Shown in pieces: positions 63,944 to 64,000 of a stretch of 64,000 nt of DNA. Each line of letters starts with the position of its first letter. The stretch's first letter is position 1. The stretch covers positions 1-64,000 of the forward strand of contig CANNGH010000001.1 of the NCBI GenBank assembly GCA_947504115.1, in the 5' to 3' direction. The notes under the pieces were generated by a model that made no database searches, had not been told where the DNA came from, and saw only the letters and a list, made by a program, of their open reading frames with translations. A program made the translations under genes and the position numbers. The stretch comes from an uncultured Sedimentitalea sp. (GTDB taxonomy: Bacteria > Pseudomonadota > Alphaproteobacteria > Rhodobacterales > Rhodobacteraceae).

Positions 63944-64000
63944 ATGGCCAAGATCAAGAAACAGCCCCGCCCCAAGGCCGAAACGCCCAAGGGGTTTCGC
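63944..64000 (+). CDS. hisS: Histidyl-tRNA synthetase, N-terminal part
   Basis: The window ends after 19 codons, MAKIKKQPRPKAETPKGFR. The KAETPKGFR motif, part of the conserved beginning of alphaproteobacterial HisS, supports the call. Only this much is visible, so the assignment depends on that short match. Confidence 0.75.
   Translation, partial: MAKIKKQPRPKAETPKGFR

Noticed and set aside
1-64000. CRISPR array
   Set aside because: No regularly spaced direct repeats were seen; the repeats found are palindromic elements between genes.

Overview
The window is high-GC alphaproteobacterial DNA and looks like a member of the Rhodobacteraceae. The evidence is the S10-spc-alpha ribosomal block read from tuf to rplQ, a 338-residue RpoA, the gene order yidC-MOSC-engB-argB, the xdhA-xdhB-xdhC cluster, an ATP12-type F1 assembly chaperone, and two families of short intergenic repeats of a kind I associate with this family. 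No species can be named from sequence alone.

1-15.5 kb: the end of tuf followed by rpsJ-rplC-rplD-rplW-rplB-rpsS-rplV-rpsC-rplP, rpmC-rpsQ-rplN-rplX-rplE-rpsN-rpsH-rplF-rplR-rpsE-rpmD, rplO-secY, and rpsM-rpsK-rpoA-rplQ. The block is not one clean operon. A reverse-strand secreted or membrane protein gene sits between rplP and rpmC, terminator-promoter pairs occur at rplP/rpmC and rpmD/rplO, copies of a 22-bp palindromic repeat fill several gaps, and adk is absent between secY and rpsM.

15.5-25.3 kb: housekeeping genes (HtrA/DegP-like protease, rarA, crcB, an RluA-family pseudouridine synthase, ATP12 chaperone), then an amino-acid catabolism group: a periplasmic amino-acid binding protein, an Lrp/AsnC regulator, an aldehyde dehydrogenase and a class III aminotransferase. 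This group resembles the ectoine (doeX-doeC-doeD) or GABA/putrescine pathways.

25.3-33 kb: three tandem small heat-shock genes lie between broken pieces of what was probably a nucleobase transport and salvage operon (a BMP-family binding-protein fragment and an ABC ATPase fragment on the left, a cytosine-deaminase C-terminus on the right). Then, on the minus strand, come a ferredoxin-like protein, argB, engB, a MOSC protein and yidC.

33-43 kb: an accessory stretch with a decayed IS5-type transposase, an EAL protein with a degenerate GGDEF domain, a frameshifted ModE-like regulator, a low-GC gene-poor gap, htpX, and a four-gene group of exported proteins that includes a predicted trypsin-like protease.

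42-52 kb: a cyanophycin locus. It holds an isoaspartyl peptidase, cyanophycinase, cyanophycin synthetase, an additional ATP-grasp ligase, an S15/CocE hydrolase, a class IV aminotransferase and a sulfotransferase-like protein. A perfect palindrome sits in the predicted cphB promoter. This locus and the neighbouring protease group are the best candidates for something not yet described.

52-64 kb: a broken OLD-family nuclease gene, tRNA-Gln(UUG), an ABC ATPase of the purine/nucleoside type lacking adjacent permeases, xdhC-xdhB-xdhA (two of which carry repeat-derived insertions inside their coding sequence), dnaE, slyX and the start of hisS.
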